64,000 bases of DNA from Chlamydomonas sphaeroides (GCA_001662425.1 BDDC01000190.1:6197-70196); one strand, 5' to 3'; numbered from the stretch's first letter, positions 23,658 through 36,500 are shown. Numbers and translations: made by a program. Notes: generated from the sequence alone by a model not told the origin.

Positions 23658-25073
23658 GGGGACAGCTTGAGCATCCTGCACGGCAGCGCCTGTTGCGACG
23701 CCTAACAGGGGCGCTGGCGTCGCGGACAGCGCTGCATGCGCCCGGCGGCGGCAGCGCCTGCCTGCAACAAGCGGCAGGCGGCGGCGGCTGGCGCGGCCAA
23801 AACAACGAACGAAGGAGCGTGTGGGCAAGATGCATCAAACGGCACTCCACGGCCGCTGGGCACGCATGGGCGACTGTGTACTGGGGGTGGAGGCAGGGTC
23901 CGTCGGTCGTGGCGTGTCCGTCAGATGGCTGTGCGACAGACACCGTGTGGTGTTGCGTTACACTTTGAAGACATGGCGTCGCAGGGCCGATCGCCCGATC
24001 GGCCTGGCATGCCAGGGGCCGCATGGTATGCAGCTGGCGCGAGGGCACCGAGGGGGATGCGAGGTTGGGGGCGAGCGCTTGACTGGGTGCAGGATGGGCT
24101 CGGTCGCGAGGGGCCGCTCGCTAGCTGCAGGATGGTCGTTGGCGGAGGTTGGGAGGTTGGGACAGTGCCAGCGGATGCTGTGAGGCTGCATGCGCTACAG
24201 TACACGGCCAGACACCGCAGGCGTGGGGGTGCGCGCTGAAGAGCGTGGCAGGTGTTGCTCTGTTGCGGATGGGTGCTGCCGGAGATCGACAGCATGCGAT
24301 TCGTTGTTGACGCCCGTGCGACGCCACGGCTAACTGAACTGTAGTGTGCGGTGCATTGTTGCAGCGGCAGGTCGTGGAACTGAGCCGATGGGCGACGCGG
24401 AGGGGGTCGAGTGGGAGTGGGAATGGAGCAGGCTGAGGAGGACACGAGCTGGCGTAGCGGAGTAAGCGGTTGAGATGCAACGAACGCAGTTTTTGGTCCG
24501 GGCCAGTCAACAAGGCGCGGTTTGAGGGCACATGTCAAGAGCAACGGTGTTGTCTGGGAGGTGCCGCGAGCACTGTACGCGAACTCTCGCCATGTATGAT
24601 GCGGGTCTCGGTCCGTGTGCTGCGGAGTGGCGCCGAGGCCAGAGCGTGGCGCTGGGCCGGTGCCGCAAATGCGCTTGCCGGTAAGGCGCCGACTAGGCCT
24701 CTGGTGCCCGATGGGCGGGGTTGAAGGTGGAAAGCTGGCCCTCCACGCCGTTGGTGCCCAGGACAAGCGACAACGCCAACGTAAGAAAGCGAAAGCCATG
24801 AGCGGCATGAGGTAATTGGGCCCACGGCTCGTGAGGGCGTTGATGTGAGATTGTGTGACCATAGCTAGTGAGCCACTCCAATTGTCCGAAAGCCAGGAGT
24901 TGGAAGCCCAGCGCAACCGCCGAGCACAGGGAATGGGGACCGACCGCCAGCGGACGGACGCCAAGAAGGCCAGGGAGGAGGGTGACATCCGGCCAGGACT
25001 TCTGTAACTTCTTGTCGGGACACGGCCGAAGTTGGGAGTGAGCATATCCCGACGGGGCTCTCGGCGGCGGTAG

Positions 25074-25197
25074 GATGGCGCGCGCGGCGGTCGGGATGGC
25101 CGGCGGAGGGGGCTGCCAGCGACGGGATGGCGCGTGCGACAGTCGGGATGGCCGGCGGAGGGGGCTGCCAGCGACGGGATGGCGCGTGCGACAAGCA
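25074..25197. repeat. 52-bp tandem duplication
   Basis: A unit containing GGCCGGCGGAGGGGGCTGCC and GACGGGATGGCGCG occurs about 2.3 times in the spacer before paralogue D. The second and third starts are nearly identical. Confidence 0.8.
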
Positions 25198-25573
25198 GCG
25201 GGTAAGTACCCAGTATCGTTACAACCCCGAAAACCTGCCATCCAGTCGTATGGTCCCCTCCGCCGAGTCAGGCGCCTGCCCCCTCAGCCGAGGCAGCAGC
25301 CGCCGCCGCGGGAGTACCGGTCACTACATGAGCCCAAGACGACACCCCAGGTATGCCAGGGCTTGGAGGAGCTTGATGGTCGGGGAAAGGGGATAGGCTT
25401 GGGACGACTGGCCAAGCATTTCGCCGTGTCCAGTGAAAGGTTGTTGGACTCGAGGGTGGAGGGCAGTGTAAGCGACATGTAGCTGCTATCCTTTTGATCG
25501 TCGGACACAGCCCGGGCGGGGAGAGGGGGCAAGGACGGGTTCGTGCCTCATCGTGCCTTCACAAAACCTGAAA

Positions 25574-25598
25574 CCATATGATCGTAGCAATCATATGG
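25574..25598. repeat. Perfect 9-bp inverted repeat with 7-base loop
   Basis: CCATATGAT (25574-25582) and ATCATATGG (25590-25598) are exact reverse complements, in an AT-rich patch 300 bp before the start of paralogue D. It could be a protein-binding site or a hairpin; nothing shows which. Confidence 0.6.
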
Positions 25599-25897
25599 AA
25601 ATAGCTAGAACTTATGTTAAACCTGACGTACAGTAAGGGCGGCCCTGCCTCGCAACTGCGCTGTTGTCTTGCTGCTTTTTACAGACACAAGCTCGTTGCA
25701 GGACTATATCTACAGCTTTGACCGCTGATGTTTTGCCTATAGCAGTTCTGCGTGGCAGCGAGGATCTTTAGGGTGCGCTCTAAGAACGCGCCATTCCTCG
25801 CACGCAAGAATGGGATGTTACTGTGAGAGAAACACCACTCATGGTCTAAGGCACTGGTTCACCCTGCCTCGGCAAGGCGACCCGTGACACAGCCGCG

Positions 25898-28800
25898 ATG
25901 CATTCGCTCGCCGCACAGCAGGAACGTCGGCGCAAGCGTCTATTGCAGACGGTGCTGCTCGCTCAGAACGAGAAGAACCGGAGCACAGAGGAGCCCGGGG
26001 GCAGCAAGGAGGAAGATGAAAAGCCGGCGCCCCTGCAGCCGACACGGCCGTACGCGCCCTGCCCCTCGCAGCAGCGCGCGCTGGCGAGCCTGCGGCGGCA
26101 GTACCCCACCGCCGCGGCTCTGCAGTCCTTCCGGGCCCGAGCCGCCTGCTGCAGCACCAGCGCAGCAGCGCCCGGGCCCGCCACCGCCCCCTCCTCCTGG
26201 GCCAAGCCCCTGCCCTGGCCTCCGCCTCCGCCGGCCCCGCCTCCACGCACCTCTGGGCTCCACCACAACCCGCCTATCCCGCAGCTCACAGCTGCCAACA
26301 ACAGCTCAGCTTCCAGCAGCGCTGCAACAAGCAGCTGCCCGTCGTCCAGCATAGCGCCACGCGACACGCCCGCTGCGTCGAACCGGGCGGCCGACCACGC
26401 ACCCACCCTCGACGCCGTGGACCGCCTGCTATCGACCTCTTTGCTGCCAAGACCAGGCCATCCAGAGGACAGCCTAGCATTCGAGGCCACGGAGCTGCTC
26501 AGCTCGTCCGCGTTCGAAGACATCATGCGGAAGCTCGAGGAGCAGACAAGCGCCTCGTTAGCGCACCTTGATCCGCAGGAGCGGCAGCGGCTGCTCGCCT
26601 CGCGCGCCGGCATGGTTCTCCAGCGGGTCGTGGCGGCGGCGCGCGAAGGCCGCGCCCGGCTGCGGCGGCAGGGCGCACCGGACCTTGCCAGCTGGCTGGC
26701 AGCCACGAAGGAGGCGCTGCGCGCCGTGCGCACGCCGCTGGAGCTGTGGCGCCTGCTAGCCGCGCACGGCGTGGATACGGGCCGCGACTCGGCCGGCGCC
26801 GGCGGCACGTGGGGTCTGCTGTTCCTGCTGGCGGAACAGGGTCACCACGGGGCGCAGACGGTGCGTGTCTATGGCTGCGGGGGTGGCTTGGGGACTCGGG
26901 TGTCGCAGCTCGGAGGCTGGCTCGCGAAGAAGCCGAAACCCTTTGCTGCAGGGCCCCCCGTAGCTCTGTCACGGCCGCCCATGTCTTCCGGCTCCGCCCC
27001 GCTCAGGTCCTGGGGGCTGCCTCGGTGGGCGCGATGCTACTGGGCTGCGAGCTGGCAGCCGTGCACGCAGCCGACGCCGGGGCCGCGCCGGCTGATGACG
27101 GCCCCCAGGCGCTGGCCTGCGCGGCGCTCGAGCTCCTGATGCTGCTGCAGGTGCGGTCCGGCCAGCTTTGGGCTTGCCTAAGAAGTGCTACACGAAAGCT
27201 CGCACTGTGGGCTTGCCTTCACGTAGGCTTCGATAGAGACGCGCAACCCAAGGTCAGGCCATGCCTGGGATCTGCCCGGCGTCATGTCGGCCTGCCTCCC
27301 ATCATCATCGCTGTCCAGCAACCGTGCATCCCCGACCCACATGACCCACATGACGCCTGACACGTGCCATGTGTCATGTGCCGTGGCCTGGCCCCCCGTT
27401 CCGCGTCGAGCAGTGCGCGCCCGGCGTGGACGTACTGGACGCCAGCGCCTTGGGGCCCTCGCCGCAGCAGCTGCACACGCTGCTGTGCTACGGCCTGCTG
27501 CCGCCGGCGCAGCCGGACGCGGCCGGACCGCCCGTGGCGCGCTTCTCCTCACCGCACGTGCAGCACGTGGGGGCTCTGCTGTGCCGCCGCGTGTCGTGGG
27601 CGGTGGCGGTGGCCGAGGCCGAGGCGCTGCAGGCGCTGCGGTCCCGCCGCGGCCAGCTGGCGTGGGAGCAACTGATGGACGACGCCATTGCCCTGAGGCT
27701 GTACCGCAGCGCCGTCCACGAGGCCGCGACGGAGCACAGAGCGCCCGCGGCAGAGAGCACTGTGGCCGAGGGCGCTGCGGTGGCGCAGCAGGTGCTGGCG
27801 GGGCTGGCGGCGGCGGGTGGCGGCGCGCCGGCGCTGGCGGGGCAGCAACTGCTGCGCGGGCCGGGCGGCGGGGCCCTGGGCGCGGGCGTGCCGGGTCCGG
27901 GTCCGGCGATGCAGGCTCGGGCGCTGGAAGCGTTGGGTCAAGGGCAGCAGGCGCAGCAGCAGCCGCTGCGGTTGCAGGCTCCGGCCCAGCACCCGCAGCC
28001 GCATCCTTGGCAGCCCTTGGAGTCGCCTCATCTGCAGCCTCATTTGCAGCCTCATCTGCAGCCTCATCTGCAGGAGCTGCAGGCGCTGCCGCAGCCGCGC
28101 GCTCAGGCGCTGCGGCCAGGCTGGCAGGCGGCGGCGCAGCCCGCGCCGCTGGGGGCGCCGCTCCAGCAGCGGCCCTGGGACGAGCAGCCTTCCGCTGCGG
28201 AGCTGCCAGGCGTCTTGGCCTGGCGCGGCTGGGAGGACGCCTGCGACTCCGCAGGCGGCCGCGACGAGAGCTGCAGCGAGCCGTCGGACGAGCTCGACGG
28301 GGAGGAATTCGGTGGGACCCACGCGTACCTCTACGACTGCCTGTGGCGCTTCGTCTGCGACGGTCCGGGCGCTGAGATTTACATCGAGCCCCCCGTCTGG
28401 CTGGATCCGCTGCACCGCATTCGCGTGCTGGATCTGGATCCGGGCCTGTGGTACGACACCGCCGCCCACGACGCCGTGCGGGCCGTGCTGCGCGACGCCG
28501 CGGCCGCGGCGCGCGACCCCAGCGCTCACCTGCACAAGCGCCAGGTGCTGCAGCGCGTCTCGGTCGACGCCGCGGCCGCGGGCCGCCGACACTGCCTGCG
28601 ATACGAAGGCGCGCGACGGGCGTGGCGAAGGGCCGACCCGGAGCGCATCAACGTGTGCTACAGTGTCTTGCACATTGTGGACTGGGACGAGCCGGTCGCT
28701 TGGCACACGGAGTCGGCTGCCGGCGGCAGCGGCAGCGGCGGCGGCGAGCGCGACGACGAGAGCGACGGGTTGGGGCTCGTGGAGCTGGAGGCGTGGGCCG

Positions 28801-31800
28801 AGCTGCTGCGGCCGGGGCTGCTGGCGGCCCACCCGACCACATGGGGCGCGCTGCTGCGTAGGGCGCAGCAGGCGGACGACCAGGACCTGGCGGCGGGCAG
28901 GCGGCGCGGGCGGGGCCTCCTGCGGGTGAGGGGACGCAGCCCCCATGCCTGGATTGATAGAGCCGGAGGAGTCCATCGGGATGCGTCGTGACCTTGTCGA
29001 TGGAATCATTGGAAGATCCGAGGGCTGCGGGCCAGGCGCGCGCTGCGCGGCGGCGCGACCGCGCCCTTGCTGAGGCCAGGCCTGGCGCGGCCTGGGCCCG
29101 AGCACTGATTCCTGCAGCCCTGCCCTCCGCTGGCATCCCTCGGTCCCTCCCCAGGCCGCCGCCACCGCGCTGCTGGGTCTGGTGGCGCTGGCGGGGCAGG
29201 ACGACATCCCACTGGCGCAGCTGCGGCTGGCGGCCTGCGCGGCGGCGGGCGCGGCGGCGCTGCACCTTGACGTGCTCCTGGCCAATGCCGGCACAAACGA
29301 CGTGCCAGTGAGTGCCACGAGCGCGAGTAGTATACGATTCAAACAGGACATCAGACGATCGAGCCGCCCCTAGGTCGTCCCCAAAACATACTGGCAGGTA
29401 CTTGCCTTGGAGCAAGAGCCCGGCCCGGGCCGCAGTCAAATGCCGTTGCGCTAACGTTACCGTCCCGATCGCGACCTGCGCCATCCGTCCGCCGCTGCAG
29501 TCCCTGTGGGACTACCTCGACTCTGACGACGGGCCGCTCGACGGCGACTCAGCCAGGCGCGACGACTGCCGCCTTTGCGGCTACCCCGATTACGTACTGC
29601 CGCCCCTGGACGCCGGCTCCTGCCTCTTTCACCTGCTGGCGTGCTGCCCCCCGCTGCTGGCGCTGCAGCCGGAGCAGGGCGCGGAGCCGGCTTGGACCTG
29701 CTGCCCGCCGGAGCCCGACGGGTTGGACGTGCTCAGGGGTTTGCCGCCGGCCTGCTCGACCGTGCAGGTGGGCATGCCCGGTGCTGCGGCCGTGTCGGCC
29801 CGCGCTGGCGGCCCTGGCAAGGCCGGGTCGCTGCGCAGTGGCCGTGGTGCGCTCTAGCGACGACTAGGGCCTGGGAACGCTATCCATGGCGGCCGGCCTA
29901 GGGTGCCCGGGCTACCACATGCGCGCCACTGTATGCTTGCTGGTGTCTGCTTGCAGCTGCGCCTCTCCCTGGACGCCACGTGTGGTCCTCCGGGGCCCGT
30001 GGCCCTCGGCCCGCGGCCCGCGGCCCCAGGCTCGACATACCTTGCCTCGCACGCCCCACGCCGTCTCCCGCCGGCCCCCCAGGACGCCATGAAAGAGCTG
30101 CTCGAGCACACGGCGGAGCGCTTCATGCAACGCCCCGACGTGCTAGTGAGCCTGCACGTGTGCCTGGAGACGCAGCAGTTCCTGGCGCAGCTCAGCGCCG
30201 CCGCCGGCGCCGGCGGCAGCCCAGATGAGCGCCGCTACCGCCAGCGCTACGAACGAGGGGTGCGGGCGCTGGCGGGGCTGGCCCTGGCGGACCTAGACGA
30301 CCCTGCGGCCTGGATTCGGAGCGGGCACGGCGACCAGCGCCTGGGTCTGAGCGACCTCGAGACCAGCCCCGGCGGCGACTCCGACTCCAGCACACCGCGC
30401 GCCGCCGCCGCGTGGCCGCCGCTGCCGCCGCTGCCGCCGCTGCCGCCGCCGCTGCCGCCGCTGCCTCCCTATCCTCCTCTGCCGCCGCCGCCGCTGCCGC
30501 TCTTGTCGGAGCCGCCCGTCACCATCGGCGCCAACGCCAGCGCGGACGGCATCGTGAGGGCGTTCGTCGAACTGCTGCGTAGCTACCCCTCCATGGCCAC
30601 CGGCGTAGGCGCACAGGCCCTGCCCCTGCCGCCGCCGCGCCATCTGCAGCAGGCCACCGGCTGCCTGCGGCTCGCCGCTGGCCCCGAGCGCGCCGCGCTG
30701 GCGGCGTGCCTCTTCCACTTCATCGCCGCCGCCGACTTGTGGGACCCGCGCTACCCGGACGCCAAGTGCACCACGCAGGTCTTCTTCCCCGTCCGCGAGG
30801 AGCCGGAGCTAACGCTGCAGCCGCCGGCAGCCGGCCGGTCCGGCAAGCGTGCGGTGCGTACGGTGCTGTGCGGTGCGGTGCGGGAGCCTTCAGCAGCCGG
30901 CCGCTCCTCCTAGCTAGCTAGACCCTTAGTGGAAGCTCCGAGCGCTCACCGCCTGTGCCCGTCCCCAACACAGCAATTTTCCCCAACACAGCAGGCACCC
31001 GACCCGGCGGCGGGCGCGCTGCTGCTGACGGGCATCCAGCCGGCTGTGGTGCCGCGTTCTGACGATGAGGCGTTCAGAGGGGCGTACGACTGGAAGGCCG
31101 TGGAGGCCAACACGCTGCAGCTGTCAGCCGACAACGGCAGCATGTGAGCGGGGTTGCGAACTTCCTTGCGAGCTTCCATAGCGCTTCCATCCTATGCTGG
31201 TTGTTGTGAAATGTACAGGGAGACTGGCCCTTCCTATGCTAGTTGATGTGAGATTTACAGCGAGATGGGCACCCCAGCACGTGAGCCGTGGGAGGGGCAT
31301 CCCTGGAGCAGCGGGGGATTGAGTGACAGTGCGCAGCGCTGTGTGGATGAGGGCGTGAGGCAGGGCGGCGCGAGGGATGCAGGCCGCGTGCCTCAGTGGA
31401 GGGAGCCAGTACGGAGCAACCGACCTGCCGACGCTGGCCGCCGTGTGTCCCTCTTCAGGGCAAGTAATTGAGTAACACATGTGTGTGATGTCCGCAGGTG
31501 GTCGGCCCAGCTGTCGCGGCTGCGCTCGGGCCTGGTGGCGCAGCGGCAGGGCACCGCGTGGCTGCAGGCGCGCGGCGTGGTGGGCGTGGCGCGGGCGCTG
31601 GCCATGACGGCAACGGTGCGTTGCCCGACAGGCCCCGCGGGTTCCGCTGGATGTGCTGCTACACGCAACAGCCCAAACGTCCGCCGCTGGCCGCCACGCA
31701 GCGTGCCGTGACGCCCACCGCCGCACTGCGCCCACAGCCGTTGCGCTCCCCGCCCGACCGCCGCACCCCGCCCATCCCGTCCCTGCCCCCTCTGTCCGCA

Positions 31801-32545
31801 GCTGCGCAAGGAGCTGCAGGCCGCCGGCCGCGACGCCTTTGTGGCTGTGGGCGTCATCGTGGCCTCCGCAACCACGGCCGCCGTGGACGAGGCACGTGGC
31901 GTCCGGCGGCCGCCCAAGGAGCAGGCCGCGGGCGGCCGCAATGCCGGCGCCGCGCCGCAGCGGCCAGGCGCTGCGCCGGCGCAGGCTCTGCCGCCCGAGG
32001 AAGGGACGGAGCTCAAGGTGCACCTGGGGAGCGCCGTGGAGCACATCAGGACGATCTGCCGCTTGTTGGACGCGAGCATGGGGCCGCCGGCGCTGCTGCT
32101 GGATGCGCCGCATGGCGAGGCGTCGCTTGGAGAGGCGCTGCGGCTGACGGGGGCGCTGCTGGCGCGCTTCAGCGATAAGGACGACGCCCTGCGTGACGCG
32201 GTCACGGTCAAGGTGGGCAGGGCAGCGGTGCCTTTGGCGGCTTGGGGAAGGGCTGGAGGGGCGTGGGGCGGTGGGGCCTAGCAACTGAGCTCGAGAAAGG
32301 CGGGCCCGGGGCGCCGTGTTTTATCAGCTTCTGACGGCCTCCCCTCTCGCCTCGCCTCGCAGCTGCGCATCACCGAATGCGCCCCCGGGCGGCCCGACCA
32401 GCTGGTGCTGCCGTCAGGGAAGGCGGCAAAGGACGCGAAGCAGGAACCCAAGCAGGAGGGCAAGCCTGGGCCATCGCACGGGCACAAGCTGAAGCAGGCC
32501 AAGGCCAAAGCGCTGGTCGATGGCAGGGTCCAAGGGCCGTCGTGA
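25898..32545 (+). CDS. Tandem paralogue D, complete, unknown ten-exon family, most divergent copy
   Basis: Function unknown. Exons: 25898-26860, 27007-27150, 27414-28925, 29155-29307, 29501-29767, 30083-30853, 30995-31143, 31498-31615, 31802-32212, 32363-32545; 1556 residues, the longest copy. The leader reads MHSLAAQQERRRKRL. Exon 3 is about 500 codons, against 338-377 in A-C, because of an Ala/Gly/Gln-rich insertion with a short HLQP repeat (about 28020-28080); it then returns to YLYDCLWR, RVLDLDPGLWYD and LRDAAAAAR. Exon 3's acceptor (27413) was placed because an in-frame stop at 27351 excludes earlier sites; it is the weakest junction. Exon 6 has a run of about 25 Pro/Leu residues (30416-30505). 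Exon 10 keeps LRITECAPGRPDQLVLP but its Lys-rich tail diverges and extends past the KAKAKA block. All introns are GT-AG. Confidence 0.8.
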
Positions 32546-33514
32546 CACCACACACGCCCTTGAGGGGTGATGTACTGGTGCCTGGGGGAGAGGCGGTGGA
32601 GCCCGTGACTGTGGAGCACGGATGCAGCTGTGGCCGTCGTGCGCGGCTGTCGAGTGAGTTGTCATGTTTAGCGCCTTAGTTATAGCCTTTGTTGTAATGT
32701 TTGCAACGTGGTTGCACTATGCATGATGGCTGCTCGTGAATGCTGAGACAAGGTCCTTCCCAGTCACACGTGTGAAAGAGGTGAAAGCGCTGCGAGGGGC
32801 AGGCGCAGGCAAGTTGATGTACTGTTGCAGGGGTGATCCGCTGACCCCTGAACCGGTTCTGTGGCATACTGGGTGGGCACGGCAGGATGTCTGATGCAGG
32901 GTAGATGGTCTGATGGGGCCAGGCGCAATGGTGGCTTCGCACTGTGTAGGTTTTCAACAGTCAGTCATGCAGGATGAGGGTGGTGCATAGCCGCGCAGGG
33001 TGCGCAGGCGCGCGGGCGGCCAGGGCTGAATGGTGGGCTGATCGTGCGCATCTGGCAAGAGAGTCGCCGTTGGGCCCAGGCAAGGCAGCCCGGCAAGGGT
33101 GAAACTCGTGCAAGGTTTGGCTTGAGACGGCTCGGCTGCGAGGTTGTAAGCAATAATAAGCCATGACTTCGCGACTGGATACCAGCTATGATCAGGCGTG
33201 TACTTGGGGTGTTGAGGAGCTTGGGGCCTAGGGCTGTTGTTTCGCCGGATCCAAAGTTTGCCCGGAGGAGCCTGCTCTCGCGCCTGCTCTTCTCCTTACT
33301 GTGCGTTGAACGCAGCACACGCTGCCTGACACTGTTAGCGTTGCCAGGGCTCACGGCTGTGCTATCGCTGCTATTCATCCTTTGGCGCTTCAACATGCAC
33401 GACTTCAGAACCAGGCCTTCTACTTGAAAAGAGCAATGTAGCTGCCAATCCTGCTGCTCCAGTACCACTTGGGACGTGCGCGCGCATGCCGAATTCGTTT
33501 TGAGTGCGGACGAC
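32546..33514. other. Spacer between paralogue D and the kinesin gene
   Basis: AT-richer than the genes. Contains the TGTAA candidate and presumably the kinesin promoter; no open frame is supported. Confidence 0.65.
32693..32697 (+). terminator. TGTAA poly(A) signal candidate for paralogue D
   Basis: TGTAA is the usual chlorophycean polyadenylation signal. It lies about 150 bp after the stop codon of paralogue D in an AT-rich context. The other genes lack an equally well placed copy. Confidence 0.45.
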
Positions 33515-36500
33515 ATGGCAGAACCGCAAGCGCCTGAAGCGGTCTGCGTGGCCGTGAAGCTGCGTCCACTGGTGCCGTCGGAAGTAGACGACGGCTGTCG
33601 CGAAAGTCTTTATGTGACACCAGGGCTGCCACAGGCAAGCGCCGAGCGCCCCGCCGGGCAACCGCCATGCTGCCGCAAACCACGGGCTTAAACGGTGTCT
33701 TTTGGACGTCTGGGGCGCAGGTCACTACAGGGCAGCACACCTTCACATACGACCATGGTGGGGGCTTGCGGACATGCCGACGGGGTTCAACCGCAGGGCG
33801 CTTGCACGGCACGACGCAGCCCTCGAACAGGCGGCTGATGCACAGTGCAGCGACATGTTCTCCTTCTTGCTGCCCGCCCGGCGCCTGGTCAGCTCCTTCT
33901 GTTGCTCCTTGCCCCACCCTCTCGCTTTGGCAGTCTTCGGAGAGGGCGGCTCGGCGCCCGACCAGCTGTACCCGCGTTGCGTGGCGCCGCTCGTGGACGG
34001 CCTGTTCAAGGGCTACAATGCTACAGTGTTTGCCTATGGCCAGACGGGCTCGGGCAAGACGTTCACGATGGGCAGCGAGTACAAGCCAGGGGGCCGGTGC
34101 AGGGGCGTCATTCCGGACGCCATCAACGATATCTTCACCCGCATCGAGGCCGCCAGGGACTGCTGCATTACCGTGCGCGTCAGTTTTGTGGAGATCCACA
34201 AGGTGCGGCCTGGGCGTGCCCGCTGCCCCTACCTTAGTATGTTGGGCGGCCTTGGTTACCGGTCAATGGCCTGCAGCGACGCTCGCCTCTGTGCCACACA
34301 TTGTTTTACTGTAGCGCACCGCCCTTCTGCCAACCCCATGTTTCCGCCTTGCCATCCCCGTCCCCGCCGCCCAACGAACGCCCCGCAGGAGGAGGTCCGG
34401 GACCTCCTGCTGCACGGCGGCGGCCCACGGCCCGCGGTCACCATCCGCGAGACGCAGAGTGGCGGCGTGGCGCTGTACGGCGCGGTGGAGAAGGAGGTGC
34501 GCAGCCGCGAGGAGATGGCCGAGGTGCTGGAGCTGGGCACGCTGTGCCGCTCTACGGCCAGCACCTCGATGAACAACCGCAGCAGCCGCAGCCACGCCAT
34601 CTTCAGCATCACGCTGGAGCAGCGGCGCCAGGAGACGCAGGTCGGCACGCCGCGCACGGCGCCCAGCCCCGACGGCGCCAGCAGCATGCAGAGTGAGGCT
34701 GGGGCCTGGGGAGCGGGCAGGCGCGTTCCAGGGGACGAAGCGGGCTGTGACGCGCTGGGGCGGGCTATGGTCAGCAGCTCGTCCACGAGGGTTGGGAAAT
34801 GATGGCGCCAAAGCCAGGGGCTGTTGTTGACTGGAGCCAGGGGCTGCGTGCACTTCCAACGGTAGTGCGGGTGGGAGACTATGCCGCGGCGGCGGCTGCC
34901 GAAACCTTGTGCAATGCGGGCGCCAGTGCTGAGGCAGCGGTATGCCCCTCCGTCCCGCAGCGGGCGACGAGGGCGAGGAGGACGAGGACGAGGCGGGCGC
35001 GGAGGATGCGGAGGGCATGGAGGACTACCTGTGCGCCAAGATGCACCTGGTGGACCTGGCGGGCAGCGAACGGGCCAAACGTACCAAGGCCGAGGGTGAG
35101 AGCCAGCCCGCGAGCCCAGGCCGCCGCCAGCATAGCGTTGGGCGGGGCCGTCAGCGCTGGTTGGGGCCCTTAAGTCGGTGTGGGGCGTCGTTGGCCGGAT
35201 TACCTGAGCGCCCGGTTGCGATTCTGCGCAGGCGCGCGGCTGCGTGAGGGCATCCACATCAACCGCGGCCTGCTGGCGCTGGGCAACGTGATCAACGCCA
35301 TCGTGGACAACCACAAGCACATCCCCTACCGCGACTCCAAGCTCACGCGCCTGCTGCAGGTGCGGCGAGGATGTGGCCGCCGCATGAGCCGACGTGGGCG
35401 GGACCCCTCGACACTGACGTTGCGCGCAGCTGCCACGTGGGTATGAGCCGAGTATGCGCCTGGTCCCGTGGCTTGCTGCTGCCGCAGGACTCGCTGGGCG
35501 GCAACAGCCGCACCGTCATGATCGCGTGCGTCAGCCCCGCGGACAGCAACTTTGAGGAGAGCCTCAACACGCTGCGGTACGGCACGGCTGAGCGCGTCGC
35601 GGTGCCAGCCGTAGTCCAGCCCCTGCCGCGTTGCGCCCCACTGAGCTCGCATCGACCCACCCAGGCGCACGCTGCGCTGTGCCTGCCGCCCTGTCAGCGC
35701 CTTGCCGTGCCCACTGTCGGGTCCGCTTAGCTTCGGGCGCATGTGCTCCGCGTGCGTTTACCCTTGGTACGTCCCTGCCGTGTGTGACCCCTGCCCTCGC
35801 TCGCAGCTACGCGGACCGCGCCCGCCACATCCGCAACAAGCCCGTGGTCAACCGCGACCCTGTCGCGGCCCAGCTAGCGGTGCTGCGCAACACCATTGCG
35901 CAGCTGCGGTCGGAGAACACGCTGCTCAAGCGCGCGCTGGCGGCCAACGGCAGCGAGGGCACGCTGGCGGACGTGCTGGGTGGCGGTGGGCTGGGCAACG
36001 GCGCGCTGGAGGGCGCAGTGGAGCGGCTGACGTCGGAGAACAGCAGCCTGGAGTCGGAGAACCTGCGGCTCAAGATGGACATGGTGCGGTATGGTGGGGG
36101 GTTGCAGGCACAGGAGATTGCGCGTGCACTAGCAGCGCCCTTGGTGACGGCGCGTGCACATACGTCAGGGGGAACATGCCGAGCCCTGATGCTGCTCGTT
36201 CCCGCGCGCCACAGGAGGAGCTGCGGCTGGAGGTGGCGCGCGTCACGGACCGCTGGCATACGGCGCAGGCGCAGTGCGACCTGCTGCGCATGAGCCAGGC
36301 CGCGGCCGCGGCGGGGCTGGCGGCGGCGCAGGGCGGCGACGCGTCGCAGCAGCAGGACGACGCGCTGGCGGCCGCGGCCGCGGGCGCGCTGCCGCTGCCG
36401 GGCCTGGACATTGTCAAGGGCTACGTCACGCGCATCGCGGACCTGGAGGCGGAGCTCAAGTCCATCAAGTCGCTCGCGCACATGTCATTCGCGTGCGTGT

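Larger units (their letters stand above)
23658..25897. other. Spacer between paralogues C and D
   Basis: The largest spacer (2.24 kb). Contains the 52-bp duplication and the inverted repeat, and an AT-rich patch at 25540-25770. A 374-codon open frame on the minus strand (25045-23921) lacks recognisable motifs and is not accepted as a gene. TGTAA occurs at 25002 and 25467. Confidence 0.65.

Noticed and set aside
23921..25045. 374-codon open frame on the minus strand in the C-D spacer
   Set aside because: No recognisable domain, low-complexity Ser/Pro/Arg composition typical of antisense GC-rich DNA, and it runs through the 52-bp duplication neighbourhood without any homologue among the other spacers.
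24700..25070. Possible transposon remnant before copy D
   Set aside because: The segment looks compositionally different, but I found no terminal inverted repeats, target-site duplication or transposase-like frame.
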